Source of the DNA: JBCCMA01 sp045107005
GTDB taxonomy: Bacteria; Pseudomonadota; Gammaproteobacteria; Steroidobacterales; JBCCMA01
Reading direction: 5' to 3'
Assembly: GCA_045107005.1 (NCBI GenBank)
Contig: JBGCFP010000053.1
Location: forward strand, 1-61,941
Length of the DNA stretch: 61,941 bases
The notes beneath the pieces are model-generated. The model saw nothing but the letters and a program-made list of their open reading frames with translations, ran no database searches and had not been told where the DNA came from. Below are positions 17,952 to 27,022 of the stretch, in pieces. The number at the start of each line of letters is the position of its first letter. The first letter of the stretch is position 1. A program made the position numbers and the translations under genes.

Positions 17952-18106
17952 AGTAAGGGCCGCCCGTAAGACTGATTGAACCGCACCTGATGGTAGCCGA
18001 TGCCCCGGACAAGTGAAACTGGAGTCAGCGGCGCCCGGCGTGTCAACCAAAAGCGACCCGATACGTTGAAAGACCCAGATGACCGTTGCCGTTTGGAGAA
18101 CCAACC

Positions 18107-19195
18107 ATGCCTGTTTCCGCCGCCAGAGAGATCGCCGCATTGATCGTACCGTCGCTCGTCGCCGCCTGTGGTGGTGACGGTGGTGCAATTGGACCAGCAA
18201 CCAGTGGACCCACTGACCCACCGCAAGCAATTGCCACTCAAATCATCGATGACTTTGCCGTCGAGGATCTGGCGGTAATCGTCGGCGACGCGTCAGGCGA
18301 AATCTGGACGTATGAAAAAGGCGGATTCTCTGCCGATGAGGCGCACCTGATTGCTTCCGCGTCGAAATGGCTTTCCGCATCCGTCATAATGACGCTGGTG
18401 GAGCAGGGAGTGTTGGAACTGTCCGATAACCCACAGGACCACCTCGCGTGGTGGACCAGCGCTGTCGACGACGTGCGCAGCCACGTCACGTTGGAGCAGT
18501 TGCTCAGTTTCACGGCCGGGTTTGACCACAGCGACCTCGACGTCGCCTGCATTGAAGATGCCACCACAACGCTGGACCAGTGCGCGCAAACACTGTACGC
18601 CGGCGAGCTGGGGTTTGATCCGGGCAGTACGTTTTCCTACGGGCCTGCGCATCTGCAAGTTGCCGCAGCAATGGCGGAGCAAGCGACCGGACAGAGTTTT
18701 CGCGCGCTGCTGCAGCTCCAGCTTGTATCCGCGCTGGGACTGACGCAAACCGACGCGTTCGTTCCGTCGCCCGCCAATCCACGTGTCGCCGGCGGCCTCA
18801 CCAGCTCGGCACGCGACTATGCAACGTTTCTGCGCGCACTCCTGAGCGGGGATTTCTTGGCAAGTGTCCGCGGCACGATGCTCGAAGATCGAACCGCGTT
18901 GCCGGTGGTCATCGCCCAACGTCCATCCGTGATCGATGATTCCGCGTTCGATTTTCACTACGCGCTGGGCGCCTGGCGTGAATGCCTGCAACCGCTGTGG
19001 GACACGCAGTGTGAGCCTGTACGCGTTGCGTCAAGCCCCGGGGCTTTCGGCTGGTATCCATGGATCGATTTCGAGCGCGGCTATTTCGCAGTGATCGCGA
19101 TGCGCGAGGGAACCGTGGACGGCCAGTCTGCAACAGCCGCGGCGATGGCGCTGTCTTTGCAACTGCGGCCCATCATCGACGACATCGTGCCCTGA
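18107..19195 (+). CDS. Beta-lactamase-fold serine hydrolase lipoprotein
   Basis: 362 residues. The N-terminus ends in a lipobox LVAAC (Cys21), so it is a predicted lipoprotein. S84-A-S-K87 is the SxxK nucleophile motif of class C beta-lactamase/esterase (CubicO-like) enzymes; the second motif is SYGPAH, with Tyr kept but not the usual YxN, and the C-terminal GAFGWYPWID stands where KTG/HTG normally lies. An esterase or peptidase is more likely than a true beta-lactamase. GGAG eight bases before the ATG fixes the start. Confidence 0.82.
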   Translation: MPVSAAREIAALIVPSLVAACGGDGGAIGPATSGPTDPPQAIATQIIDDFAVEDLAVIVGDASGEIWTYEKGGFSADEAHLIASASKWLSASVIMTLVEQGVLELSDNPQDHLAWWTSAVDDVRSHVTLEQLLSFTAGFDHSDLDVACIEDATTTLDQCAQTLYAGELGFDPGSTFSYGPAHLQVAAAMAEQATGQSFRALLQLQLVSALGLTQTDAFVPSPANPRVAGGLTSSARDYATFLRALLSGDFLASVRGTMLEDRTALPVVIAQRPSVIDDSAFDFHYALGAWRECLQPLWDTQCEPVRVASSPGAFGWYPWIDFERGYFAVIAMREGTVDGQSATAAAMALSLQLRPIIDDIVP

Positions 19196-19196
19196 T

Positions 19197-19304
19197 CTAT
19201 TTCTTGCGCCCTTCTTTGCGGATCGCCAACAGTAAAAAGCCGAAGAAACCGCCGACTACAATTCCGAGGACGATCAACATGTTGACGATGGCCACACTGC
19301 TCAT
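19197..19304 (-). CDS. MetS-like small subunit of NSS transporter
   Basis: A 35-residue ORF read directly from the reverse complement: MSSVAIVNMLIVLGIVVGG, then FFGFLLLAIRKEGRKK. One membrane helix is followed by a basic cytoplasmic tail, and an AGGA ribosome site lies upstream. Its ATG overlaps the stop of the NSS symporter (ATGA). Size, topology and coupling match the small subunit (MetS) known from the Corynebacterium MetP-MetS methionine/alanine importer, which is needed for full transport. Confidence 0.8.
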   Translation of the reverse strand: MSSVAIVNMLIVLGIVVGGFFGFLLLAIRKEGRKK

Positions 19305-20812
19305 GCGTCACGTCCTGAAAATTTGCGATACAGGAAGCCGTTGAGCAGCAGCCCTACGATCAACACGATCGCCCACTGCGTGACCACGCTGGCGTTGCTG
19401 TAAACATCAAAGAGACTCCAGTTGCCGTCGGCATCAAACCACGGATTTGCGCTGTAGCCTCGTGACATCCACCAGACAATCAGCACCACGGCGAGCACGG
19501 CGTTCAGTGAGATACAGGCAACAAAATAGAGGTCCGGGACGCGAAAGTCCGAGTCCTTGTCGATGACCTCATGTTTGAAGCGCAACACCCCTTCCTTGAA
19601 CGCCACCAACACGAAGAACAAACCCGACACAATCAGACCGATACCCCAAACCCAATCCTGATTGCTGAAGAAATTCAAGCTCCACGCCGACGGAAACCCA
19701 AACAACACCACCAGCACACCGGCGCGCAGAGCAGCGGTATTTCGCGTCAAACCCAAATCGCGCAGGTTACAAATGAACAGCTCGATCATCGGTAACAGCG
19801 AGCTGAACGCGGCAAGCACAAAAGCAAGGAAGAACACGATGGCGAGAAAGTGTCCGCCAGGCAAACTCCCGAACAGATTGGGAATGACCGAAAACGTCAG
19901 GGCTTGATTGCCGCTCTGCAAATAGCTCACGGCCTGCGCATCGCTAGCCGATAACGCAAATACGGCGGGCAGCACGGCCATCGCTGCAACCAAAGAAGCC
20001 GTATTGTTACCAAATGCACCGATAAAAATATTCAGCGTGACGTCTTCGCGCTCTCGCGAATACGACGAAATCGTCATCATCAAACCCCAGCCTGCGCCGG
20101 TCGACCATGCCGACTGCGACAGGGCTTCAATCCAGATTTTCGGATTCGAAAAATGCGCGGTATCGATGCGAAACAAATACTCGAGACCGGTGGCGCCGTT
20201 GTCCATCGACAACGCTACGCCCATGACGATGAACAGCAGCACGAACAAGCTGGGGATCAGAATTTTGTTGGCACGCTCCAGACCGTGCTGAATACCGCGT
20301 ACCAGTACGACGGCGGCCACGACCACCACCAACGCGTACAGCACGACCGTGACCACGTTGCCATTGGCAATACCGGTCCAGCGATTCGCCAGCAGATCCG
20401 GATCTTCAGCGATGCGCTGGGCCAGAGGCACACCGCCGTTCATTTGCGCCCACGCGTTTTCGATTGAGAAGCCCAGGTATTGCAGCCCCCAACCGGTCAC
20501 GACCGAGTAATAGAAACAGATCCCCAGTGTGCACACCGTGACAAAAAACCCCACCCAGGCGTAGCGTTTGCCCAAGGCATCGGCAAACGCGCCAATGACA
20601 CCCTTCTTGTGTTTCTTACCCAGCGCAAACTCGATCAGCAGGATCGGAATCGACCACACCAGCAGGAACAGAATCCACAGCAGCAGGAAGGAACCGCCGT
20701 ACTCGCCGGCCAACCGGGGAAAGCGCCATAAGTTTCCGGCGCCGATGGCCATACCCAAAGACGCGAGAATAATGCCCCAACGACTGCTAAATCGATCGGT
20801 CGCGAGAGTCAC
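19301..20812 (-). CDS. NSS-family sodium-dependent transporter
   Basis: 503 residues from a GTG at 20812. FSSRWGIILASLGMAIGAGNLWRFPR is the TM1 signature of the neurotransmitter:sodium symporter (SLC6/LeuT) family, with sodium-site residues in GAGNLWRFP; about 12 helices follow. Substrates are amino acids or related amines. The tight link to a MetS-like small gene suggests a MetP-type methionine/alanine importer. The open frame extends 16 codons upstream to a TTG, but that leader does not look like an NSS N-terminus. Confidence 0.9.
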   Translation of the reverse strand: MTLATDRFSSRWGIILASLGMAIGAGNLWRFPRLAGEYGGSFLLLWILFLLVWSIPILLIEFALGKKHKKGVIGAFADALGKRYAWVGFFVTVCTLGICFYYSVVTGWGLQYLGFSIENAWAQMNGGVPLAQRIAEDPDLLANRWTGIANGNVVTVVLYALVVVVAAVVLVRGIQHGLERANKILIPSLFVLLFIVMGVALSMDNGATGLEYLFRIDTAHFSNPKIWIEALSQSAWSTGAGWGLMMTISSYSREREDVTLNIFIGAFGNNTASLVAAMAVLPAVFALSASDAQAVSYLQSGNQALTFSVIPNLFGSLPGGHFLAIVFFLAFVLAAFSSLLPMIELFICNLRDLGLTRNTAALRAGVLVVLFGFPSAWSLNFFSNQDWVWGIGLIVSGLFFVLVAFKEGVLRFKHEVIDKDSDFRVPDLYFVACISLNAVLAVVLIVWWMSRGYSANPWFDADGNWSLFDVYSNASVVTQWAIVLIVGLLLNGFLYRKFSGRDA

Positions 20813-20933
20813 AGAGTTTTGATCACAGAAACCTCGGGGGAACAGCCAGCGGCACACCAACCCTACCTCAAGCGTGACGCGACTTCGAGTGGTCGCCGGG
20901 CAAATGATGACCGGATTACGCTCTGGTTTCAGG

Positions 20934-20939
20934 TATAAT
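20934..20939 (+). promoter_or_regulatory. -10 hexamer upstream of yeiH
   Basis: A perfect TATAAT lies 25 bases before the YeiH ATG. No good -35 sits at 16-18 bases, so an activator may be needed. The implied leader is about 20 nt. Confidence 0.5.
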
Positions 20940-20964
20940 TTGGGGCAAAAGGGACCCGATTCTT

Positions 20965-22035
20965 ATGCTCCGTATTCTGCCCGGACTCGGACTGGCCATC
21001 GCGTTGGCGTTCGCAGGCCAGTTGCTCTCGCACGTGATTGGCATCCAAATCCTTGATCTGCCCAAAAGCCCGATCAGCGCGACCATGGTCGCCATTATTC
21101 TGGGCCTTGTTCTGCGCAATACCATCGGCGTGTCAGAGCGGTTCGCCCCCGGCGTGTCCTTCGGGCTCAAGCGCGTTTTGCGCGTAGGAATCGTGTTGCT
21201 GGGCATCCGCTTGAGCGTGGCGCAGATCGGCGAACTCGGGCTGCAGGCGTTGCCCATTATTCTGGGCACGGTGCTGACCGCGCTGGTGGTGGTGACGTTT
21301 CTGGCCAAACGCATCGGCGTTAATTCCCGGCTGGGCACGCTGATCGCGGTGGGCACCAGCGTGTGCGGGTCCACGGCAATCGTTGCGACGGCGCCCGCCA
21401 TCGGCGCTCGCGACGACGAGGTTTGTTACGCGGTGGCGTGCATCACGTTGTTTGGCCTGCTCGCCATGTTGATCTATCCATTCGCCGGACACCTGCTGTT
21501 CAGCGGCGACGCGGTGGCCGTCGGTTTATTCCTCGGCACGGCCGTTCACGACACGGCACAGGTGGCAGGGTCGGGGCTGGTCTACCAACAGTTTTACGGC
21601 GACGCGAGTGCGCTCGATGCCGCAACGGTAACCAAACTGGTACGTAATCTCGGCATGTTGATCATCATTCCTGCGATGAGCATTTTCTATCACCGCCAGG
21701 GACAAGGCGATGAAAAAGCACCTGCATGGTGGACGATGGTGCCACTGTTTGTCATCGGTTTTGCGCTGATGAGTCTGCTGCGTACGCTGGGCGACGCGTC
21801 CACGCCAGCCTTCGGCGTGCTGTCTGGCGAACTCTGGCAGCAGGTGGTGCATACGATTCAGTCCATCGCAACGCTTGCATTAACTGTCGCTATGGCGTCG
21901 GTCGGTCTGGGCACGGACATCGGCGAAATTCGTCGCATCGGCCTGAAACCGCTGGGGATCGGTTTGCTGTCAGCCTTGATCGTCGGTGTGGTCAGTTTCG
22001 CGCTGCTCACGTTCACAGCTGGGGTACTGCGCTGA
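20965..22035 (+). CDS. yeiH: YeiH family putative sulfate/sulfite exporter
   Basis: 356 residues with about ten membrane helices. LPKSPISATMVAIILGLVLRN, GTSVCGSTAIVATAPAI and GTAVHDTAQVAGSG are conserved YeiH blocks. The family is annotated as a putative sulfate or sulfite exporter. Its stop is two bases from a sulfite-oxidase-family gene and then a cytochrome c, which supports an oxidised-sulfur or sulfite role here. Confidence 0.9.
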   Translation: MLRILPGLGLAIALAFAGQLLSHVIGIQILDLPKSPISATMVAIILGLVLRNTIGVSERFAPGVSFGLKRVLRVGIVLLGIRLSVAQIGELGLQALPIILGTVLTALVVVTFLAKRIGVNSRLGTLIAVGTSVCGSTAIVATAPAIGARDDEVCYAVACITLFGLLAMLIYPFAGHLLFSGDAVAVGLFLGTAVHDTAQVAGSGLVYQQFYGDASALDAATVTKLVRNLGMLIIIPAMSIFYHRQGQGDEKAPAWWTMVPLFVIGFALMSLLRTLGDASTPAFGVLSGELWQQVVHTIQSIATLALTVAMASVGLGTDIGEIRRIGLKPLGIGLLSALIVGVVSFALLTFTAGVLR

Positions 22036-22037
22036 CC

Positions 22038-23348
22038 ATGAGCAAGAAAGAGCGCGGCTTGCACGAACTTTACAACGCCGACCCGCTGTCGGCCGACGCC
22101 AATGTGTTCGGACGACACAGCGATGCCACGTCACGTCGCGGCTTTCTGCGCGGCTGTGGCCAGACGCTAATGGCAGCCACGCTTGGCGGCGGTATCGTGC
22201 ACGCACCTTGGCTGCCCGGCGGCCTCATACCGGCGGCGTTGGCAGGCAGCGCCGAACCGTTCGTACTCCAGGGCAAGTCCGGGTTGATCGTCCACAACGA
22301 CCGGCCGGTCAACGCGGAGACGCCGGCGCACCTGCTCGATGATCTGATCACGCCAGCTGAGCATCTTTTTGTGCGAAATAACGGTCGTCCGCCCGTCACG
22401 GTCGATGAAGCAGACTGGACGCTAACGGTGGAGGGCGAAAGCGCGGCGCAAAGCAAGACCTTTTCCCTGACAGAACTGAAAAAGAACTTCACGCACCACA
22501 CCCTGCAACTGCAGCTCGAGTGCGGTGGCAATGGTCGTCGCGAATTCGTACCGGCCGCACCCGGCAATCAATGGTCGGTCGGGGCCGTGGGTTGCCCTCG
22601 TTGGACCGGTGTACGGCTCAAAGACGTGCTCAACGCCGTGGGCTTGCGCGACAACGCTGTGTACGTGGCTTACTACGGCGCCGATCAGCACTTGAGCGGC
22701 GACCCGAACAAGGCGCCGATCTCGCGTGGCGTGCCGATGCACAAAGCACTTGAGGACGAAACGTTGATCGCGTTCGCCATGAACGGCGCGCCGATTCCCG
22801 CGCACAACGGCCACCCGCTGCGACTGGTTTGCGCAGGTTGGCCCGGCTCGGTGTCAGGTAAGTGGCTGTCACGTATCGTGGTACGCGACCGTATCCATGA
22901 CGGCCCCAAAATGATGGGGCAGTCCTACCGCGTTCCGTGCAAACCGGTGGCGCCGGGCAGCAAGGTGCCAGATGAAGAGTTTTGCATCATCGAATCCATG
23001 CCGGTTCGATCACTAATCACACGCCCGCGTTCCGGTCTCGAACACCCGGCGGGCAAAGCGCTCGATCTGCGCGGACACGCGTGGGCGGGTGACCGAGCGG
23101 TAGCGCACGTGCACGTTTCAACGAACTTTGGCGCAACGTGGCATGCGGCAAAACTCGAGGCGCCCGCCAACCGGCTGGCCTGGCAACACTGGAATGCACG
23201 CGTCACATTGAAGCAGCCGGGCTACTATGAACTGTGGGCACGAGCGACCGACGAAGCGGGGCTTGCGCAACCCATGGTCGTGCCAGGCTGGAATCCGAAA
23301 GGCTATCTCAACAACGCCTGTCATCGAATTGCCGTGCTGGCGACATGA
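22038..23348 (+). CDS. Periplasmic molybdopterin sulfite dehydrogenase (SorA/SoxC-like)
   Basis: 436 residues. TSRRGFLRG (RR at 33-34) is a Tat signal motif, so the folded enzyme is exported. QLECGGNGRREF provides the conserved molybdenum-ligating Cys (C162) of the sulfite oxidase family; GCPRWTGVRLKDVL, GFSPW-like AGWPGSVSGKWL and a C-terminal dimerisation domain with WAGDRAVAHVHVS complete it. It should oxidise sulfite to sulfate and pass electrons to the cytochrome encoded immediately downstream (ATGA overlap). A SoxC-type or sulfoxide-acting relative cannot be excluded, but no other sox genes are present. Confidence 0.87.
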   Translation: MSKKERGLHELYNADPLSADANVFGRHSDATSRRGFLRGCGQTLMAATLGGGIVHAPWLPGGLIPAALAGSAEPFVLQGKSGLIVHNDRPVNAETPAHLLDDLITPAEHLFVRNNGRPPVTVDEADWTLTVEGESAAQSKTFSLTELKKNFTHHTLQLQLECGGNGRREFVPAAPGNQWSVGAVGCPRWTGVRLKDVLNAVGLRDNAVYVAYYGADQHLSGDPNKAPISRGVPMHKALEDETLIAFAMNGAPIPAHNGHPLRLVCAGWPGSVSGKWLSRIVVRDRIHDGPKMMGQSYRVPCKPVAPGSKVPDEEFCIIESMPVRSLITRPRSGLEHPAGKALDLRGHAWAGDRAVAHVHVSTNFGATWHAAKLEAPANRLAWQHWNARVTLKQPGYYELWARATDEAGLAQPMVVPGWNPKGYLNNACHRIAVLAT

Positions 23349-23689
23349 AGATGGTCAACGGTTTGGTAACGCTAGTCCTGGCGCTAGGCGCCAGTCAAGC
23401 TCGTGCGGGGGAACTCTTGCCGCCAGCAGAAGACGCCGCGCTGGTGCAGGCGCATTGCAGCGGTTGTCATTCGCTGCGACTGGTTGTGCAGCAATGCGCC
23501 TCCGCCGAGCAGTGGCTCACCATGATTCGGTGGATGCAGGCCAAGCATAACTTGTGGACCTTCCCACCTGAGACCGAAGCGCGCATCGTCGCTTATCTGA
23601 GCACGCATTTTGGCCCGCGTGAGACACAACGTCGGCCCCCGTTGCCGGATGATCAGCTCCCGCGCAATCCCTACGCGCCGTCGGACTAA
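23345..23689 (+). CDS. Periplasmic mono-haem c-type cytochrome (SorB-like)
   Basis: 114 residues with a signal peptide ending ASQARA (about residue 21). One haem motif CSGCH (38-42) and candidate distal Met ligands in WLTMIRWMQ (60-64). Overlap with the sulfite dehydrogenase gene and size match SorB, the electron acceptor of SorA-type enzymes. Its stop overlaps that of the convergent dioxygenase gene by four bases. Confidence 0.85.
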   Translation: MKMVNGLVTLVLALGASQARAGELLPPAEDAALVQAHCSGCHSLRLVVQQCASAEQWLTMIRWMQAKHNLWTFPPETEARIVAYLSTHFGPRETQRRPPLPDDQLPRNPYAPSD

Positions 23690-24675
23690 ACGACGAACGC
23701 GTCGCCAGCGTCAGCCACTAACGATACCAACACCCGGCGCGTCCCTTTGAATGGACGCCGGCCGTGCATCACCGTGTGGTTATCCACCAACGCCACATCG
23801 CCAGATTGCCAGGCCAGATCAAACGTCAACGCATCGGCAATGTCACTGGCCCGCTGCATGGCGTCTTGATCCATGGCCGAGTCGTCGCCAAAGCGTAGTG
23901 CCTTGTGCGAATCTGCCCAACCAAGATAAGCCGCGATGAGTTGATTGAAAAACACTTTGCGACCGTCGTGCAGTTGCCGGACCGCTGGCAGTACGGGAGA
24001 AGTCACCGCCAGCGATTCATCCGCCAACCACTCCCAGCTGTAGCCAAGCTCCTGGAGTTTGCGCTCGGCATCATCACGCTGCTGTGCGCCCAGCGTGCTG
24101 CGCCAGCTACGCCCTTGTCCAGACTGGTGATCATCGCTCGCCGGCATGGTGTTGGAATACTTGACGCCCAGTTGCTCACAGCGATCAACAAACGCAGGCA
24201 GCGCTTCACGTAACGCGTTATAGAGCGCATCGGAACGGCACAAAGGCGTCTGGCCCGCTTGTGCGGCAGCCTGCTCACAGTAGAAAAAGAGTCGCGATGG
24301 GAAAATGGGGGTCTGCGCCATTTCGTGATGCAAAAAAATGCCAACGTCGGGCGGCGCCTCGTTCGCCGTGAATACGCGATCCGTCATGTTTATGCGTACG
24401 GCGTTGGAGAGCGAATCGGCGTAAGTGAAATTCGGCAGATCAAGCGCACGCACAAATCGATCGAATTGCTCGGCATCGTTCACGCCAAAGTCACGAAACA
24501 ACACAGCACCGTGACGACTCACCTGATCCAGCAAAGACTCACGCTGCGCGGCCAACCAAGCAAACGCGTCACCCGGATCGCTGGCAGCGGATGCCGCAAA
24601 GACCAGCGGAAACACGCCGCCGTGCTCTTGCTGTTGTGGAACCTCGATCTGCCGGGCCGAAAATACGTCGCTCAT
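23686..24675 (-). CDS. TauD/TfdA-superfamily Fe(II)/2-oxoglutarate dioxygenase (HxE type)
   Basis: 329 residues from MSDVFSARQ. GAVLFRDFGVN, LHHEMAQTPIFPSRLFFYCE and DNHTVMHGRRPFKGTRRVLVSL give the iron site (HxE...H) and the 2-oxoglutarate Arg. HxE with FPSRLFFYCE is the form of SyrP/clavaminate-synthase-like hydroxylases rather than taurine-cleaving TauD (HxD). It lies 13 bases after the aldo/keto reductase gene as the last gene of a minus-strand catabolic run, and should hydroxylate an amino-acid or acid substrate of that pathway. Confidence 0.85.
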   Translation of the reverse strand: MSDVFSARQIEVPQQQEHGGVFPLVFAASAASDPGDAFAWLAAQRESLLDQVSRHGAVLFRDFGVNDAEQFDRFVRALDLPNFTYADSLSNAVRINMTDRVFTANEAPPDVGIFLHHEMAQTPIFPSRLFFYCEQAAAQAGQTPLCRSDALYNALREALPAFVDRCEQLGVKYSNTMPASDDHQSGQGRSWRSTLGAQQRDDAERKLQELGYSWEWLADESLAVTSPVLPAVRQLHDGRKVFFNQLIAAYLGWADSHKALRFGDDSAMDQDAMQRASDIADALTFDLAWQSGDVALVDNHTVMHGRRPFKGTRRVLVSLVADAGDAFVV

Positions 24676-24688
24676 CGTCAGATACCGC

Positions 24689-25669
24689 CTAGTCGTAAAT
24701 CGGGTAAAACGTGCCGAAAGCCTGTTCGCAAAACACACCCGGGTCATTGAACCGTCGATTCTGATTGAGTGCGCTAATCGAACGCATCTGTTCATCGGTC
24801 AGTGAAAAATCAAACAGCGCCAAATTTTCGATCAGCCGCTCCTTGCGTGAGGTCTTCGGGATGATTGCCGTGCCACGCTGAATACCCCAGCGCAAGACCA
24901 CCTGCGCTGGCGTGCGGCCCACTTGCGCCGCGGCCTCGACAACCACCGGCTCCGTCAGCACCGAATCCGCCGCTCCGGCCATATCCAGCGCCACGTAGGA
25001 CAAGGCACCCAGCGGTGAAAACGCGGTCACCGCGATGTCGTTGTCACGACACAGTCGCAGCAACGGCTCCTGAGTCAGGTACGGATGCGATTCAATCTGC
25101 AGCATCGCGGGCTTGATCTGCGCATAGGTCAACAAATCGTGCATCAACCCGGTGTTGAAATTGCACACGCCGATTTCCCGGGTCAGCCCCAGTTTGACCA
25201 GCTCCTCCATCGCCTGCCAGGTTTCCATCAGCGGCACGCGAGCCGTTTTCATCGACGGCTGCGCCGCTGCCGGATCGTGCACCCACTCAGCCGGATAGCG
25301 CACGTCGTGCGGCACGTGCTCGAGCGCAATCGGGAAATGGATCAGATAAAGATCAAGACGCTCAAGCTGTAAATCAGCCAGGGTACGCTCGAGAGCCGGG
25401 CGGACGTGTTCGGCACCGTGGTCGGTGTTCCACAATTTCGACGTTACCCACAAGTCGTCGCGTTGGCACAAGCCTTCGTCGAGCGCCGCACGAATACCGT
25501 GGCCCACTTCGGCTTCGTTGCCGTAATCGGCCGCGCTGTCCAAATGTCGGTAACCGGCCGCAACGGCAGCGCGTACCGAGGCGGCCGCTTCCTCGCGCGC
25601 CAGTTTCCACAGACCGAGGCCAACCGACGGCATGGCGTGTCCGCCAACGCGTAACGCATTCTGACTCAC
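24689..25669 (-). CDS. Aldo/keto reductase (xylose-reductase-like)
   Basis: 326 residues. The catalytic tetrad is visible: D44, Y49, K78 and H111 (LDLYLIHFP). VGLGLWKL, IGVCNFNTG and IPKTSRKERLIENL are AKR signatures, and the last binds NADP(H). The long loop before EWVHDP and overall length resemble xylose/aldose reductases. GTG start overlaps the MocA-type dehydrogenase stop (GTGA). Together they could interconvert an aldose/alditol or keto-sugar. Confidence 0.88.
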   Translation of the reverse strand: MSQNALRVGGHAMPSVGLGLWKLAREEAAASVRAAVAAGYRHLDSAADYGNEAEVGHGIRAALDEGLCQRDDLWVTSKLWNTDHGAEHVRPALERTLADLQLERLDLYLIHFPIALEHVPHDVRYPAEWVHDPAAAQPSMKTARVPLMETWQAMEELVKLGLTREIGVCNFNTGLMHDLLTYAQIKPAMLQIESHPYLTQEPLLRLCRDNDIAVTAFSPLGALSYVALDMAGAADSVLTEPVVVEAAAQVGRTPAQVVLRWGIQRGTAIIPKTSRKERLIENLALFDFSLTDEQMRSISALNQNRRFNDPGVFCEQAFGTFYPIYD

Positions 25670-26895
25670 GTAAACTCTCCCAGAAAATGCTCAAGATCGT
25701 TGCTCGCCAGCAATTGCGCAACCTCAACGGGTGCACCGGTTCGCGCCGATTCCTCGGCCGCGGCGCCGACGACGATGGACCAAAACCCTTCAAGTGGCGT
25801 CGCCACTTTGCCGGGTTTGCCTTCCAACCGGTCCAGAAAGGCGGCGTGCTCGAACCACGTGGCGCCGTGGTGACCGCTCTGCTCGATCAGTTTGGAGTGG
25901 GCGATACTGGTTGTACGCGCGGGCGCCGTCTCATCATGCTCCACGCGCAGATCGCAGCGGGTTTGCTGTTCCTGAAACGGGCTAAACGACTCGCGCGCGG
26001 TGAGCCGTCCATCGTCACCAACCACCGTCAATTGCTCGTGAAAATTGGGACTGAACATGTTGAGCTCGAAGTTCGCCTTGACGCCGTTTGCGTACTCAAT
26101 AAAGACCATCGCGTGGTCCATGATGTCCGACGCCGCTCCGTCACGTTCGAAATCGCGAAAGTTGACGGCCTGTCCGCCTCGCGCAAAGACGCTGACCGGA
26201 AGAGCACACGCGTAACGATTCAGAAGATCGAAATAGTGGCAGCACTTTTCGATCAGCGTACCACCCGAACAGCGGCTGAATTTGTTCCACTGACCGACCT
26301 TGTCGAGGAACGGCGGGCGGTGCTCAAACAGGTTGAGCGTGTGGATCTGACCGATACTGCGCCGTTGCAGGAGTTCGTACTCGGCCTCGGCATAGATCGC
26401 TTTGAAGCGGTACTGCAAACCCACATGAATCGGCTGGGGATACTGCTGGGCATCGGCGACGATGGCCGCCGCATCGCGCAGCGTCGTGGCCATTGGCTTT
26501 TCCAACAGCACGGGCTTGCCGCCCTTGATGGCCGTTGCCAGCACGTCACGATGCGTATGGTTTGGCGTGCACACAATCAGCGCGTCAGCGTCATTGTCCA
26601 TGCACGCATCTTCGAGTGAGTCGAAGCGTCGCAGCGGCGTATCGCTGTAGCTGGCAAACTCTTGTGCGGCGACGTCCATGCTGTGGCTTTGGCTGTCGAA
26701 AATACCGTTAACACGCGCACGACCCAGCAGCGTAGCAACGCGCATGTGTTCCTGGCCAATGGTTCCGGTGCCAATAATGTTCACGCGCCAGCGGGGCGTC
26801 GGCCGGGCGTAAAGATAGCGATCAGGCGCGGTAATGTGACGCTGATTCGACGCTTGTTCAAAATAGCGTAGCCGCATCGGGGCATCCTTAGACAT
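25666..26895 (-). CDS. Gfo/Idh/MocA family oxidoreductase
   Basis: 409 residues. VNIIGTGTIGQEHMRVA is the Rossmann motif; GGKPVLLEKPMA carries the catalytic EKP; CSGGTLIEKCCHYFDLLN holds the conserved Lys/His region of this sugar or inositol dehydrogenase family. An N-terminal ~36-residue extension before the Rossmann fold is longer than usual. AGGA lies before the ATG. First gene of the run reading away from the divergent LacI gene, so probably under its control or co-induced. Confidence 0.88.
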   Translation of the reverse strand: MSKDAPMRLRYFEQASNQRHITAPDRYLYARPTPRWRVNIIGTGTIGQEHMRVATLLGRARVNGIFDSQSHSMDVAAQEFASYSDTPLRRFDSLEDACMDNDADALIVCTPNHTHRDVLATAIKGGKPVLLEKPMATTLRDAAAIVADAQQYPQPIHVGLQYRFKAIYAEAEYELLQRRSIGQIHTLNLFEHRPPFLDKVGQWNKFSRCSGGTLIEKCCHYFDLLNRYACALPVSVFARGGQAVNFRDFERDGAASDIMDHAMVFIEYANGVKANFELNMFSPNFHEQLTVVGDDGRLTARESFSPFQEQQTRCDLRVEHDETAPARTTSIAHSKLIEQSGHHGATWFEHAAFLDRLEGKPGKVATPLEGFWSIVVGAAAEESARTGAPVEVAQLLASNDLEHFLGEFT

Positions 26896-27022
26896 TGAGT
26901 TTCCTGCATGTTTTACGCGACGATGCTACGCTGGCAGCCTTGGACACTAGCGCATCTTGCCGATGTCCGGGCGCCGTTTTGCGCCGCGCAGTCACTCGGG
27001 CGGACAGTGAGAATAACAAGCA

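Noticed and set aside
17952..18230. Longer N-terminus for the FkbM protein
   Set aside because: It would overlap the divergent serine hydrolase start and gives an Arg/His-rich leader unlike the family.
18107..19195. Calling the serine hydrolase a beta-lactamase resistance gene
   Set aside because: The YxN and KTG motifs are not kept; lipoprotein esterase/peptidase of the same fold is likelier.
21726..22037. Upstream extension of the sulfite dehydrogenase ORF
   Set aside because: It would overlap the YeiH gene in another frame and place the Tat signal internally; the ATG at 22038 fits.
23686..24675. Calling the dioxygenase a taurine dioxygenase
   Set aside because: The iron motif is HxE with SyrP-like context, and its operon partners are sugar-type oxidoreductases.
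25687..26619. 310-residue plus-strand ORF over the MocA-type gene
   Set aside because: Lies wholly opposite a gene with clear Rossmann and EKP motifs.
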